Shown here: one piece after another, positions 33,516 to 43,638 of the stretch
How positions within the stretch are numbered: position 1 is the first letter of the stretch
Layout: each line of letters begins with the position of its first letter
From: Ophiura sarsii
Taxonomy: Eukaryota > Echinodermata > Ophiuroidea > Amphilepidida > Ophiuridae
Reading direction: 5' to 3'
Assembly (NCBI GenBank): GCA_035610835.1
Contig: JAYJML010000164.1
Coordinates: 1-64,000, forward strand
Length of the DNA: 64,000 bases
Position numbers and translations under genes: made by a program
The notes under the pieces: model-generated
The model's database searches: none
The model's input: only the letters and a program-made list of their open reading frames with translations
What the model was told of the DNA's origin: nothing

Positions 33516-36500
33516 ATGGCAGCCCATAGAGGCAATCATCCAGCGGCAAGCTGTGTATTCACTATTTTGATTTTGCTGACTGCAAGTTTTTGGATCAACA
33601 ATGGTGGACTCTACGAGGCTCCACTCTGGAGTCATGAACCCCCAGTTGGGCTTAATGGTCCCATCATTCCCACGCAATGGACTATCATGGCATCAGCAAT
33701 TGCTTTGCTGTCGCCCTTAAATGTACACCGACATCGTGTTCTACATCCGCTGGATAACGGTCCCATCATTCCCACGCAATGGACTATCATGTCATCGACA
33801 ATTGCTTTGCTGTCGCCCTTAAATGTACACCGACATCGTGTTCTACATCCGCTGGATAGTGCCCTCGCAAGATCGGGTGACATTCAAACAAATCCCGGTC
33901 CAAGCCTACCAAATACTACCCCATACAGTTTCAGTCAGTTTCCCCGAAAGGGTCTGAATTTTCTTCATGTCAACGCCAGATCCATTCTCCCTAAACTTGA
34001 CGAACTCAGAATTATTGCCCAGCAGACCAATGCAGCTGTTTTATGTGTAACTGAAACATGGATAGATTCTTCTGTCACTGACAATGAAATCAATATTGAT
34101 GGATACAGTGTTCTACGTTGCGATCGTAACCGAAGTGGCGGAGGAGCCTGCATGTATATAAGAACTGACCTTGCATTCAACCGACGTAATGATCTCAACG
34201 CTGATGACAACGAAGCGGTTTGGTGTGACCTTCTTTTGCCCAAGTCTAAGCCCATTTTACTCGGTGCAATATATAGATCCCAAATTTATACGGACGTCAT
34301 GACTAGAATGGACAATATTTTCAACATTATTCCCCCTGAACTTGAAACCTACATTCTTGGTGATTTTAATATATGTACTCTTGAAAAATCGTTGAATTCC
34401 AGTATGACAAAATCGTATCTTGGTAGACTTTCTGGTGCTGGTTTTGAAAACATAATTAATGAACCCACTCGCGTCACTGATAATACCGAAAGCTGTCTTG
34501 ATCACATTTTAGGTAACAATATTGACAAGGTGTTTCAGTGTGGGGTTATGCCAACAGGGTTCAGCGACCACTTCCTAGTATACTGCACAAGAAGGTATGT
34601 CAGGATGCCTATGCATTCTCATAATCGTATTCGTATTAGATCAATGAAAAAATACTCTGTTGAATCATTTAACAACATGCTATCAAAGTGTGACTGGTCT
34701 ACTGTTCTAAATAGTGAGTGTGTCAACACTGCCTGGTTGAATTTTAAAACCATTTTGACAAATGTTTTAAACCAAATTGCACCTGAACGGGATGTGCGTA
34801 TCAAAACACGCACAGAGCCCTGGATGACCCCGGCTATTCTCGAGAAGATTAAGAATCGCGATAAAATCAGGAGGAAGATTCTCAAAGGTAGTAGCGATTT
34901 TACTTATCAGGACTTCACTGCATTGCGCAATGAAGTCCAGAGAGATATTAAGAAAGCTAAGGCATCATTCTTTAAATCTAAACTCGAGGATAGCATGGGT
35001 AATCCAAGGAAGCTCTGGGAACATCTAAAACAACTTGGTTATAACAACAAATCCAAAAGTAAAGGGAAAATTGTCTTGAATATCAACGGCTCATTGTGTT
35101 ATGACACCTTATCAGTTTGTAATCACATAAACACCTTTTTTACAAATATTGCCTCAACCTTGGTTAGCAAGCTACCCACATCACTCAAAGAATTCTGCAC
35201 AGACTCGGTGACTTTTAAACAATTCTATTTGGATAAAGGTGTGATGCCCAATGAGTTCGATCTTGAGGCTGTAAATGAAGATTTTGTACTCAATGCATTA
35301 TCAAAGCTTGATCCTCATAAAGGTGCTGGTCTTGATGGGTTGGCACCAACATTTTTGAAGGATGGGGCCCCCCAACTGGCCCCAGTCATCACCCATATCA
35401 TTAACCTATCCATTGTCACCATGACTGTGCCGGACGACTTGAAATGTGCCAAAATTATCCCCCTTTTCAAAAAGAAAAGTAGGCTGGATGTGGGCAATTA
35501 CAGACCAGTGCATATGAGTATCCTAAGTTGCATGTCTAAAATTCTTGAAAAATGCATCTTCACCCAGATTGATAGTTACCTTAGAGAAAAGCAAATTTTA
35601 TACAATTACCAATCTGGTTTTCGCCCTGGATTCTCTACAGAAACATGTCTCATTCATCTGACCGATTACATAAGATCCCAACTTTCTGAAGGTAATTATG
35701 TGTGCATGCTGTTGCTAGATGTACAAAAGGCTTTTGACAGCGTTAACCATGATATTTTGTGTACCAAACTTGAGTTCATGGGAATCAACCCTGGTTGGTT
35801 TAAATCATATCTGTCTAACAGACAACAACTTGTCTCGGCTGATGGCATTTCATCTGATTTTCAGAAAATTACTTGTGGAGTTCCACAAGGTAGTTTACTG
35901 GGTCCCCTGCTGTACCTCTGTTACAGTAACGATATGGTGTGCTCTGTTCGCAATAAGTTATTATTGTACGCTGATGACAGTGTCATCCTTGTTTCTGACA
36001 AAGACCCCAGTGTTGTTTCCCAAGAACTCAGTAAAGATTTGGAATCTTGTAATCATTGGCTTATTGACAATCAACTGTCTCTACATGTTGGTAAGACTGA
36101 ATGCATCTTGTTTGGTTCTCATGCAAATTTAAAACGTGCAACTGATTTTAACATCAATTATAATGGGAAAGTCATCCCCTCCCAAGATTGCATCAACTAC
36201 CTTGGAGTAACAATTGATCAAACAGTCTCTGGAGTCAAATTAGTGGACGATCTTGTCAAGAAAGTTGTTGGTCGTATCAAATTTCTTTATAGACATTCTA
36301 GTTACCTTAACCAAACCTTGCGTAAAAATCTGAGTGCAGCTCTCATCCAATGTCACCTTGACTATTGCTGTTCCGCATGGTTTGCTGGTATCAATACCAG
36401 GGCCAGACACAAATTACAAGTCACCCAAAACAAAATAGTTCGCTTCATTTTGAAATTGTCTCCAAGGACTCACATTGATCAATTTAACCGTAACTTACTT

Positions 36501-36836
36501 AGACTCCTAAATACACAGGACCGTGCAAAACAGTTAAGACTTCACCACGTTTTTAATATCTTTAATGGCATTGGTGCTCCATACCTTGCTCACAATTTCA
36601 TAAGAACCACGAGTGCTCATTCCCACCGAACTAGGTCAAGCAATTTCAATTTTATTGTCCCTAGAGTTAAAGGAATTGCTTCCAAGTCATTTTACTACAA
36701 TGCCATCTTAGACTGGAACGCCCTGCCACCACATATCCAGACCATACGCAGGAAGATGGAATTTAAAAAGGCTGTGAAAAAACACCTGGCTGATTGCGCT
36801 CTGAAGCAGGAATCTGCTGATTTTGTACGTGTGTAG
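33516..36836 (+). CDS. Non-LTR retrotransposon polyprotein: APE endonuclease and reverse transcriptase
   Basis: The enzyme nicks target DNA and copies the element RNA into it (target-primed reverse transcription). In the 1106 residues, the N-terminus has a hydrophobic stretch (about 13-27, CVFTILILLTASFW), then a 34-residue in-frame duplication, then a 2A-like SGDIQTNPGP (120-129). The APE endonuclease follows at about 148-360: LHVNARS (Asn153), TETW (Glu180), YRS (Tyr253), GDFN (Asp283, Asn285) and SDH (350-352) are all present. Reverse transcriptase spans about 590-880, with LLLDVQKAFDSVNH (first Asp735), GVPQGSLLGP and YADDS (818-822). The C-terminal region (about 930-1090) is of the usual CR1-type kind, with YCCSAWF; there is no RNase H. 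No stop or frameshift interrupts it. ATG at 33516 is the first in frame, but translation could start elsewhere because the leader is long. Confidence 0.93.
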   Translation: MAAHRGNHPAASCVFTILILLTASFWINNGGLYEAPLWSHEPPVGLNGPIIPTQWTIMASAIALLSPLNVHRHRVLHPLDNGPIIPTQWTIMSSTIALLSPLNVHRHRVLHPLDSALARSGDIQTNPGPSLPNTTPYSFSQFPRKGLNFLHVNARSILPKLDELRIIAQQTNAAVLCVTETWIDSSVTDNEINIDGYSVLRCDRNRSGGGACMYIRTDLAFNRRNDLNADDNEAVWCDLLLPKSKPILLGAIYRSQIYTDVMTRMDNIFNIIPPELETYILGDFNICTLEKSLNSSMTKSYLGRLSGAGFENIINEPTRVTDNTESCLDHILGNNIDKVFQCGVMPTGFSDHFLVYCTRRYVRMPMHSHNRIRIRSMKKYSVESFNNMLSKCDWSTVLNSECVNTAWLNFKTILTNVLNQIAPERDVRIKTRTEPWMTPAILEKIKNRDKIRRKILKGSSDFTYQDFTALRNEVQRDIKKAKASFFKSKLEDSMGNPRKLWEHLKQLGYNNKSKSKGKIVLNINGSLCYDTLSVCNHINTFFTNIASTLVSKLPTSLKEFCTDSVTFKQFYLDKGVMPNEFDLEAVNEDFVLNALSKLDPHKGAGLDGLAPTFLKDGAPQLAPVITHIINLSIVTMTVPDDLKCAKIIPLFKKKSRLDVGNYRPVHMSILSCMSKILEKCIFTQIDSYLREKQILYNYQSGFRPGFSTETCLIHLTDYIRSQLSEGNYVCMLLLDVQKAFDSVNHDILCTKLEFMGINPGWFKSYLSNRQQLVSADGISSDFQKITCGVPQGSLLGPLLYLCYSNDMVCSVRNKLLLYADDSVILVSDKDPSVVSQELSKDLESCNHWLIDNQLSLHVGKTECILFGSHANLKRATDFNINYNGKVIPSQDCINYLGVTIDQTVSGVKLVDDLVKKVVGRIKFLYRHSSYLNQTLRKNLSAALIQCHLDYCCSAWFAGINTRARHKLQVTQNKIVRFILKLSPRTHIDQFNRNLLRLLNTQDRAKQLRLHHVFNIFNGIGAPYLAHNFIRTTSAHSHRTRSSNFNFIVPRVKGIASKSFYYNAILDWNALPPHIQTIRRKMEFKKAVKKHLADCALKQESADFVRV
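33655..33858 (+). repeat. In-frame 102-bp tandem duplication before the 2A-like motif
   Basis: GGTCCCATCATTCCCACGCA begins at 33657 and again at 33759, a period of 102 bp or 34 codons. The two copies differ at only a few bases (for example GCATCAGCA against TCATCGACA). The duplication keeps the frame and lengthens the segment upstream of the 2A-like motif. Confidence 0.92.
33873..33902 (+). other. 2A-like ribosome-skipping motif
   Basis: The residues SGDIQTNPGP (120-129 of the polyprotein) match the 2A consensus D(V/I)ExNPGP except for Gln in place of Glu. Known 2A peptides cause the ribosome to skip the Gly-Pro bond, releasing the upstream product; such motifs are reported in CR1-like elements of sea urchins and other animals. 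The predicted break is between residues 128 and 129, which would free a ~128-residue hydrophobic leader from the endonuclease-RT. Activity with Gln is not established here. Confidence 0.75.
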
Positions 36837-37097
36837 GCTTATTGTCCAATGTGTCCAATGTCATTTTGTTTATGTTTCTCCACGTCCATGGCCCTCTTGT
36901 TGTGTTGTTTTGGGACCCCATTGGAAATAAGCCTGCACATGTAGCTGGCTTTTATGGGCTATCCTGGCCTTGCAACTTTTGGTGTTGTGGTGTTTGCCGT
37001 TCCAGTTTGGGATGGCATTGTGATATGCGTTATTTATTGAATGTGATTATAATTTTATACTCGTGTGATTTGTTATTTGTATTTGTTGTGATGCCAA

Positions 37098-37121
37098 ATA
37101 AAAACTAAACTAAACTAAACT
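37098..37121 (+). repeat. 3' microsatellite tail of the retrotransposon
   Basis: About three to four copies of ACTAA follow AATAAAA. CR1 and L2 type elements commonly end in such short repeats in place of a poly(A) tail. The last bases are ambiguous with the flanking TCATATTG. Confidence 0.8.
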
Positions 37122-37523
37122 CATATTGAGTGATTTACCATACAAACGGGCCATAATCACGCATAAAATGACCAGTCCCTAACAATGTAAATGTCGTATT
37201 TACTTTATCTTTACCGTATATAACAATTATATACATATCTTGCCACTCTCCAAATTAGAAGATTATGCAATGTATAGAAGACGAGTTATTCCCTATAGAC
37301 ATCAGTTGTCATATTGAGTGATTTACCATACAAACGGGCCATAATCACGCATAAAATGACCAGTCCCTAACAATGTAAATGTCGTATTTACTTTATCTTT
37401 ACCGTATATAACAATTATATACATATCTTGTCACTCTCCAAATTAGAAGAATATGCAATGTATAGAACACGAGTTATTTCCTATAGACAGTTGTCATATT
37501 GAGCATTTACCAATAGCCTCAGA
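37122..37523 (+). repeat. Tandem 188-bp units, right of the retrotransposon
   Basis: GGGCCATAATCACGCATAAA starts at 37148 and 37336, a period of 188 bp. The units include TATACATATCTTGCCACTCT and GCAATGTATAGAA, ending CTATAGACA(TCA)GTTGTCATATTG. The last unit is cut after GAGCATTTACC. These give uninterrupted versions of the insertion site at 33086/37121. Confidence 0.88.
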
Positions 37524-37524
37524 C

Positions 37525-37797
37525 AATTCCGGAAATAACTGTTGAACCACTTTGAGGACTTCGTTGAAATCAACCCCCCAGTCCCCCCATTCAATGTTGT
37601 TCGGAACCGTTTCATCACCACGGTCGTTGGGACCCTCAACATTGATTGGTGGGGGCAGGGGAGGGATATCACTTAGTAGATAGCTCAAGCTCCCCACACA
37701 AGTTTGTTGCAAAATCAGCGCTTGAAATTAGTCCCTTAAAGTGGGATATTAGCAAAGAAATGGACTATGTGGTCCAACACCAATTTTCCTGAATTGT
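37525..37797 (+). repeat. Dispersed 270-bp repeat, copy 2
   Basis: Direct-orientation partner of 30225-30498, differing by a few substitutions and a one-base indel in a C-run. The two copies flank the MITEs, the SINE-like sequence and the retrotransposon. Confidence 0.85.
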
Positions 37798-37879
37798 AGG
37801 TACACGGTCGGTCGGACGTGGACAACTTTTTTTGGGCCTCAGTTATTTATTTGTAGGTTTGAGCTAGGCTTCTTGGGTT

Positions 37880-38450
37880 TTGAGTAAAAACGCTAGACTG
37901 AAGCTAAGCTTACCTTGGTTCGATTTTTGGTTCTGACATCATGATGATGTGGGCCTTTCAAGATCTGATCCTTCAAATTAAATAAATAATACACACAGTG
38001 TTTGGTTTTTTTCGCGCCTCCTCCAGTGTTCTGTGCTAAACTGGGTTGATGCAAATTAGTCAGATCAAACATCGAAACATTCGGCAAGCAGGTCGGCAGG
38101 GGAGTCTCTCTCCCAGAACTTATTGTTCTTGGGAATCCCATGCCGAAGCCTGCTTACCATGGTTCGATGTTTGATCTCCCAGCCACCCGCCCCACTGCGA
38201 TAAAAAGCAGAAGTAGTTTGGATGCACTTGCGAGGTGTCCAAGCGAAATTTTGGGTGACGGGCTGGCGCGTGACATGGGGTGACGTCACGTCGGGAGACC
38301 CGTGTTTCTAGTTTGAAATATTAGAAATACTTCAGTTTGGAATGCCCGCATCTCCGGGAGAGATGCAAATTAGTCAGATCAAACATCGAACCACGGTAAG
38401 CAGGCTTTGGCAGGGGAGTCCCAAGAACAATAAGTTCTGGGAGAGTGTGG
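37880..38450 (-). mobile_element. DIRS-associated terminal repeat, inverted and partly palindromic
   Basis: Positions 38226-38425 are the reverse complement of 27511-27716. Adjacent, 38045-38175 forms an imperfect palindrome: AGATCAAACATCGAA...GCAAGCAGG at left against GCCTGCTTACC...TTCGATGTTTGATCT at right, centred on CCCAGAACTTATTGTTCTTG. The words CCCAGAACTTATTG and CAATAAGTTCTGGG occur in opposite orientations at 38115 and 38430. Inverted, partly self-complementary ends are known for DIRS elements; this is an isolated end with no coding region attached. Confidence 0.65.
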
Positions 38451-38591
38451 TTCGAGACCCATTATAATGGAGAAACCTATAGAAGAAATGTGCGCACACA
38501 TTGTATTTCTAACACTTATATGGTCCAGTATGACGTTTTTAACGTCACCCACATAATATTTAGAATATTTGGTGTGGTTCGCAGTGCCGTA

Positions 38592-38850
38592 ACTAGGTTT
38601 TTGATCTGTGGGGTGGTGCAAGAATTGAAAGTCAACCGACAATATTTTGTCAAGGAAACAAATAATTGTTTGAGTTCACATTTATTTGTGCTATGATTGG
38701 GGTACATTTTTGCTTCAAACAAGCTTCTATCTCAAACATATTACACCTTTGGAACACATGCGCGTGTAGCGCGCGATTTTTTTCCGTCTGTGTACTTTTG
38801 ACCATCATAATTCCATGATTCGTCTTTCAAACTAACAGACTATTAGGTGT
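38592..38850 (+). mobile_element. hAT-like fragment
   Basis: Begins CAGTGCCGTAACTAGG and follows the family order: a CAACCGACAA word, TATGATTGGGGTACATTTTT, GCGCGTGTAGCGCGCGAT, GTGTACTTTTGACCATCATA, ATTCCATGATTC. The right terminus is missing; a 22-base G run follows at about 38939-38960. Confidence 0.6.
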
Positions 38851-38959
38851 TTCTAAAATGTTCTATTTCGATCACATGCAAACTCAAAACATGGGGGGAC
38901 TGGACATTTGATATTATGTCCACCCCAACTCAAAACATGGGGGGGGGGGGGGGGGGGGG

Positions 38960-39348
38960 GAACATGTCCCCCTCATCCATACAGGATTGACACCCCTGTT
39001 CGTACACACTTCAGTTTGTCGATTAACATCCACAGCCTATCGTTGCATCATGGGGTTTAAACGATGGGTATGCTATGACTCGGGTGCGTACATCGACTCG
39101 TGTGACTTTTGTCCAGGACAATTGCTTGAGAGGAACAAAAGATTTTAACTGTCAATCAAAAATAAACTGAGACTAGATAAACTAGCCATCAAGTGATGGC
39201 GCTCTTGATAATGTCCCTTTTCTAAGGCCTGCGGTGAAGACATTTTCTCATTTAAAGTGTATTTCAGATTTTTGGTACCGATACATGTATCTATTTTGAA
39301 TTAGCCAACCTCAAAGCACCTGGTCCGGGACTTCTTGTGCTAGGTGTA
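38960..39348. other. Intergenic, no gene recognised
   Basis: Unremarkable AT-rich sequence between the hAT fragment and the left end of the nested mariner element. Confidence 0.5.
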
Positions 39349-40930
39349 CAGGCTGTCCCAAAATGATTAGTACCCATCGATGCCCAAAGTTCAATAATTT
39401 TTTCCATCATCAAAATCAATGAGATTAGATCCGTTGTTTCTCTATCATATTTGCTATACTCTACCCTTTTAATAGCATTTTAGATCATGAATATCAGACT
39501 TATTTTATTGAAGTTACACTCCATTGTGTAAGACATGGTGATTTCACCTTTTTGGCAAAGTGCAAAAAAACGTGTTTTAAACAGCTCGTTTGAACGAAAC
39601 AAATACATTCTCTCAATCGCTTGTCTGCTAATAGCTTTGGTTCCTTTCTAAAGGGTTCAACAAAAGAAAGTATACCACTTTGTTTATGTCATTTTTAGTA
39701 ACTTTCAATTTGTTTTTATCCAAACAGGCTAGATAGGCATTTAGATGAATCTTTTAGGCATAATTTGATACCACATTTTCCCCCTAACAACAAAGATAAA
39801 CCATGATTAGCACCAGGGGCGGCGCCAGGGTATTTTGATAGGGGGGGCAAACTATTGGTCGTCCCAAAAGAAAAATAATTTGTATATTAAAGCATTTTTG
39901 TTAGTGATGTGCGAAGCACCAAGGTGCGAAGCACCACGCTCCGCGCTAGCGCGGACAGGGGGGAGTCTCAGCGTTAGAACTTTTTTCAATTTTCGAACCC
40001 ATTTGGTGTGTACTTTTGACCGATTTTTGGTTGAAAAGCCATCACTTCATTTCCAATAAATATTGGCTTTTTATCAAAATTATACAGCTGTTTCGTTATA
40101 TGCCAGAAAGAAGTTGTGCATACTGATGAAATTTTCTAACAATGTTATGTTGAAAAACTGTCTCGCGGTTGGTAACGGCGAATGGAAGCTTTTTTTAAAT
40201 ACATTTTTATAAATTGTTAACCCGTATAGCAAAATAAAGCTATTTTATGCAGCATTTTTACGCTTTAGGTTCGTTATTTATTTATTTTCGACCATGGTTT
40301 CTCATACTATTTGTATAAGAATTTGGTTTCGATTCCCTAGACTGACGCCTTAAAATTTAAAATATATAATTTGTTCCCCCGAAATGGGTGGAGTTACCCG
40401 AATGTTAGTCAAATGTTTATTTATCTTCAGTTTTATGAAAGCGAAATAAAAGTATACGATTGAGTGCAATCTTGAACTCTGACCTCGACGCCTATTGACG
40501 ATATAGCAGTATCCTGCGGACGCCGGACGGTATGATATTGGTCAAAAGTTTGAATCTGTCTTTCGGCAGCTCGAAAGTTACCCCCTGCATCGCGCTGGTT
40601 CCTAATTTTCAATACGATTTATTCCGTCAAAATAATCAATCGGGTTCCAAAACGTCGGCAACAACTATTTTCCTTTCATCTTCGAGCTCCCGAAAGAGAG
40701 ATTCCAAAAGTTTCCAACAACAGTGAGGGCGGGCGATATGCTGCTCGTTTTACAGACGATGCCGGACACGGGCTATTTCACGAATTAACGAAGGACAAAC
40801 AAATGAATTAAATTATAAACAAATTATTCAAAAATTGATATTGATCTGGAGTTAGTTATTCAACTCCATTTGGTCATCACCCAGCGGTTTTAGGATGAAA
40901 TAATTTAGTGCCAACATTAAAATCCTTTTT

Positions 40931-43440
40931 TGTCTCGCCCTGATGTAATCAGAAAGAGACTATGTTATCACTATTTCTGTCCGGCGTCTGGCGTATGCCG
41001 TATGCCGTCCGCCGTCCGCCGTCAGCCGTGTGCTAAGAAATACCTTTGTGACGCGATATCTGGAGATCCGTAAGGCCTATCGTGATGGGACTTGGTGGAG
41101 GGAAGGGGGGTGGTGCGTTCTGTTGCTGATTGATTTTTCAAGGTCATCGGGGGTCATACAAGGTCATCGGGGTCAAATATGCTTAAAACTTTTGAGACGC
41201 GTTGTGACGCGATATCTAGAGATCCGTAAGGCCTATCTTGATGGGACTTGATGTCAGGGAAGGGGGTGGGGTGTTCTTTTGCTGATTAGATTTTCAAGGT
41301 CATTGGAGGTCATTGGAGGTCATCGGGGTCAAATATGCGGTCAAATAAGATTCGTAAGGCCGATCTTGATGGGATTTGGTGGAGAGAAGGGGGTGGTGTG
41401 TTCTTTTTGCTGATTAAATTTTCAAGGTCATTGGAGGTCATTGGAGGTCATCGGGGTCAAATATGCGGTCAAATAAGATCCGTAAGGCCGATCTTGATGG
41501 GATTTGGTGGAGAGAAGGGGGTGGTGTGTTCTTTTTGCTGACTAAATTTTCAAGGTCATCGGAGGTCATTCAAGGTCATCGGGGGTCAAATATGGGGTCA
41601 AATAGATCAGTAAGGCCTATCTTGATGGGATTTGGTGGAGGGAAGAGGGATGGTGTGTTCTTTTTGTTGATTAAATTTTCAAGGTCACCAGAGGTCATCG
41701 GGGTCAAATATGGGGTCAAATAGATCAGTAAGGCCTATATTGATGAGATTTGGTGGAGGGAAGGGGAGTGGTGTGTTCTTTTTGCTGAATAAATTTTCAA
41801 GGTCATCAGAGGTCATTCAAGGTCATCAGGGGTCAAATAAGATCCATAAGGCCTATCTTGATTGGATTTGGTGGAGGGAAGGGGGATGGTGTGTTCTTTT
41901 TGTTCTTAATTTTTCGGGGTCATCGGGGGTCAAATATGGGGTCAAATAGATCAGTAAGGCCTATCTTGATGGGATTTGGTGGACGGAAGAGGGATGGTGT
42001 GTTCTTTTTGTTGATTAATTTTTCTGGGTCATTGGGGGTCAAATATGGGGTCAAATAGATCAGTAAGGCCTATCTTGATGGGATTTGGTGGAGGAAAGGG
42101 GGGTGGTGTGTTCTTTTTGTTGATTAATTTTTCGGGGTCATTGGGGGTCAAATATGGGGTCAAATAGATCAGTAAGGCCTATCTTGATGGGATTTGGTGG
42201 AGGGAAGGGGGGTGGTGTGTTCTTTTTGTTGATTAATTTTTCGGGGTCATCGGGGGTCAAATATGGGGTCAAATAGATCAGTAAGGCCTATCTTGATGGG
42301 ATTTGGTGGACGGAAGAGGGATGGTGTGTTCTTTTTGTTGATTAATTTTTCGGGGTCATCGGGGTCAAATATGGGGTCAAATAGATCAGTAAGGCCTATC
42401 TTGATGGGATTTGGTGGACGGAAGAGGGATGGGGTGTTCTTTTTGTTGATTATTTTTTCGGGGTCATCGGGGGTCAAATATGGGGTCAAATAGATCAGTA
42501 AGGCCTATCTTGATGGGATTTGGTGGAGGGAAGAGGGATGGTGTGTTCTTTTTGTTGATTAATTTTTCGGGGTCATCGGGGGTCAAATATGGGGTCAAAT
42601 AGATCAGTAAGGCCTATCTTGATGGGATTTGGTGGACGGAAGAGGGATGGTGTGTTCTTTTTGTTGATTAATTTTTCGGGGTCATCGGGGTCAAATATGG
42701 GGTCAAATAGATCAGTAAGGCCTATCTTGATGGGATTTGGTGGAGGGAAGGGGGGGTGGTGTGTTCTTTTTGTTTATTAATTTTTCGGGGTCATCGGGGG
42801 TCAAATATGGGGTTAAATAGATCAGTAAGGCCTATCTTGATGGGATTTGGTGGACGGAAGAGGGATGGTGTGTTCTTTTTGTTGATTAATTTTTCGGGGT
42901 CATCGGGGGTCAAATAGATCAGTAAGGCCTATCTTGATTGGATTTGGTGGAGGGAAGGGGGGTGGTGTATTCTTTTTGCTGATTAAATTTTCAAGGTCAT
43001 CGGAGGTCATTCAAGGTCATCTGGGGTCAAATAAGATCCGTAAGGCCTATCTTGATGGGATTTGGTGGACGGAAGAGGGATGGTGTGTTCTTTTTGTGGA
43101 TTAATTTGTCGAGGTCATCAGAGGTCATCTGGGGTCAAATAAGATCCGTAAGGCCTATCTTGATGTGATTTGGTGGAGGGAAGGGGGTTGGTGTGTTCTT
43201 TTTGCTGATTAAATTTTCAAGGTCATCAGAGGTCATCTGGGGTCAAATAAGATCTGTAAGGCCTATCTTGATGTGATTTGGTGTAGGGAAGGGGGTTGGT
43301 GTGTTCTTTTTGTTGATTAAATTTTTCAAGGCATTACATCCCTTGCATTAACTACAATGCATACCTCTGTGACAGTGCTACATTGTATCATATGTTTCAT
43401 CATCATTTCTTTCAAGTCACTTTTGATGAACAGGCGAGAC
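40931..43440. mobile_element. Element with a 109-bp tandem array between GTCTCGCC ends
   Basis: TGTCTCGCCC at the left and CAGGCGAGAC at the right form short inverted termini. Between them lie about 18 units, most 108-109 bp apart, containing AGATCAGTAAGGCCTATCTT, GATGGGATTTGGTGGA, GTGTTCTTTTTGTTGATTAA and one or more (A/G)GGTCA words (AAGGTCATCGG, GGGGTCAAATATGGGGTCAA). Translations across the array shift frame because 109 is not a multiple of three, so the short frames here are not genes. Confidence 0.8.
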
Positions 43441-43638
43441 GCGCCGTTCGAGAACCGCCTTGTTTACATTAACATCAACGGAGATTCAACATTTACGGCC
43501 ATTCGTGTCCCTGTCTGTTGAGGTTATTTTTGGTTACAGTAAATTGTTAATATTTCTTTTTTATGTTGGGCTAGGTCATTTTAGCATTATTGATCACATT
43601 ATCAACTCATCATCTTCATCTTCAAATGTTATAGGCTC

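Larger units (their letters stand above)
33087..37121 (+). mobile_element. Full-length CR1/jockey-like non-LTR retrotransposon
   Basis: The limits come from comparison with the empty tandem copies downstream: the host sequence reads CTATAGACAGTTGTCATATT at 37481-37500, but here it is split between 33086 and 37121. The element is about 4.0 kb: a ~430-bp 5' leader, one 1106-codon frame, a ~260-bp 3' region, and a short tail of (A)CTAA repeats following AATAAAAA. It has APE endonuclease and reverse transcriptase without RNase H, and ends in a short microsatellite in place of poly(A), which fits the CR1 and L2 side of the jockey superfamily. Any target duplication is at most a few bases. The intact frame suggests a recent insertion. 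Confidence 0.85.

Noticed and set aside
35719..36132. 137-codon frame overlapping the reverse transcriptase in another frame
   Set aside because: It is a shadow of the long coding sequence at 33516-36836, which has all the catalytic motifs in order.
40931..43440. Repeated glycine-rich reading frames (GFGGRKRDGVFFLLI-like) as a protein repeat family
   Set aside because: They are translations of a 109-bp DNA array, which is not a multiple of three, so each frame breaks within about two units. The array explains them fully.
40931..43440. Possible CRISPR array because of regular spacing
   Set aside because: The whole 109-bp unit is conserved, with no short repeat alternating with unique spacers, and the context is eukaryotic transposon DNA.
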